From assembly GCA_021292165.1 (NCBI GenBank), contig CM037878.1, positions 8,610,857-8,674,856 on the forward strand: a DNA stretch of 64,000 bases, read 5' to 3'. Numbering within the stretch: the stretch's first letter is position 1; every line of letters begins with the position of its first letter. Below, piece after piece: positions 63,672 to 64,000 of this stretch. A model generated the notes under the pieces. The model saw only the letters and a list, made by a program, of their open reading frames with translations, was not told the DNA's origin and did not search any database. Source of the stretch: Shinisaurus crocodilurus. Taxonomy: Eukaryota > Chordata > Lepidosauria > Squamata > Shinisauridae. The translations under genes and the position numbers were made by a program.

Positions 63672-64000
63672 GTAAACTGGGAAGGGGTAAAGACACATCA
63701 CTGAGATTTTGAGAAGGCTTTCAGTGTGTAAGCTAGATCGCTGTGGGTCTTGGCCAAGTGTTGTCATGGCAGTGCAAAGTCAATTGTGGATGTTGCATTT
63801 AAACATCAAAGTGGGCCAGCACAGCCATGCCTGCAACAAGAATTGCTGCAAGATAGCTTTATTGATGTAATAATATTACTGCTTAAGCCAGTGTTCTCCA
63901 ACCTTGGGTCCCCAGATGTTTTGGGCCTACAACTCCCAGCATGCCAGGACCCAAGGTTGGAGAACACTGGCTTAAGCATTTGCATAGCACTTTCGAGTGT
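63672..64000 (+). other. LRCH3: Start of next LRCH3 intron
   Basis: Contains a short hAT-like MITE (63889-63969) and otherwise unassigned sequence. Confidence 0.8.
63889..63969. mobile_element. Palindromic hAT-like MITE
   Basis: 81 bp, exact 8-bp duplication gcttaagc at 63881-63888 and 63970-63977. The right arm is the inverse of the left over about 28 bp. Confidence 0.9.

Noticed and set aside
1..64000. CRISPR arrays, operons, bacterial promoters or terminators
   Set aside because: The sequence is intron-rich vertebrate DNA; no regularly spaced repeats with unique spacers were seen.

Overview
This is a vertebrate nuclear window, most likely from a squamate reptile. It has spliced genes with long introns, no operons, and a dense mix of tRNA-derived SINEs of the squamate 'Sauria' kind, CR1 and L2-like LINE tails, a Penelope-like retroelement and many palindromic DNA transposons. 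The squamate call rests on my recognition of these repeats by eye.

One protein-coding gene runs along the + strand through the whole window: LRCH3 (leucine-rich repeats and calponin homology domain containing 3). Sixteen exons are placed between 5818 and 63671. Their splice phases all agree and give about 530 codons in a row. The first four and the start of the fifth encode leucine-rich repeats. The following exons encode the acidic linker, the coiled-coil-like ERTRRE...EEEKMRTKQIQ segment and part of the Ser/Pro-rich linker. The first exon lies upstream of position 1, and the C-terminal calponin-homology (CH) domain lies beyond 64000. Two exons, 45768-45863 (96 nt) and 60437-60517 (81 nt), keep frame whether included or skipped and look like alternative cassettes.

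The rest is intron. 1-5817: LINE and SINE tails, a 5S-rRNA-like SINE with a CR1 tail, and a GC-rich palindromic element (3944-4593). 5963-15887: a Tigger-like element, an L2-like LINE end, a decayed Penelope-like element with reverse transcriptase and GIY-YIG remnants (11429-13075, minus strand), and nested hAT-like elements. 22647-29077: a perfect 229-bp inverted repeat (24445-24673 with 25145-25373). 34415-40850 and 40922-45767: SINEs, a decayed L2-like LINE with a YADD motif, and a 559-bp hAT-like element made of 'gactcg' words with an 8-bp target-site duplication. 47334-60436: more LINE tails, complex palindromes and short hAT-like MITEs.

I found no RNA gene, CRISPR array, promoter or second protein-coding host gene. 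The biology here is the LRCH3 transcription unit (in mammals a cytoskeletal scaffold linked to DOCK-family GEFs) and the layered transposon record in its introns. The most unusual items are the perfect inverted repeat, the 5S/CR1 composite SINE, the Penelope fossil and the lineage-variable exons. None of them is evidence of a new multi-gene system.
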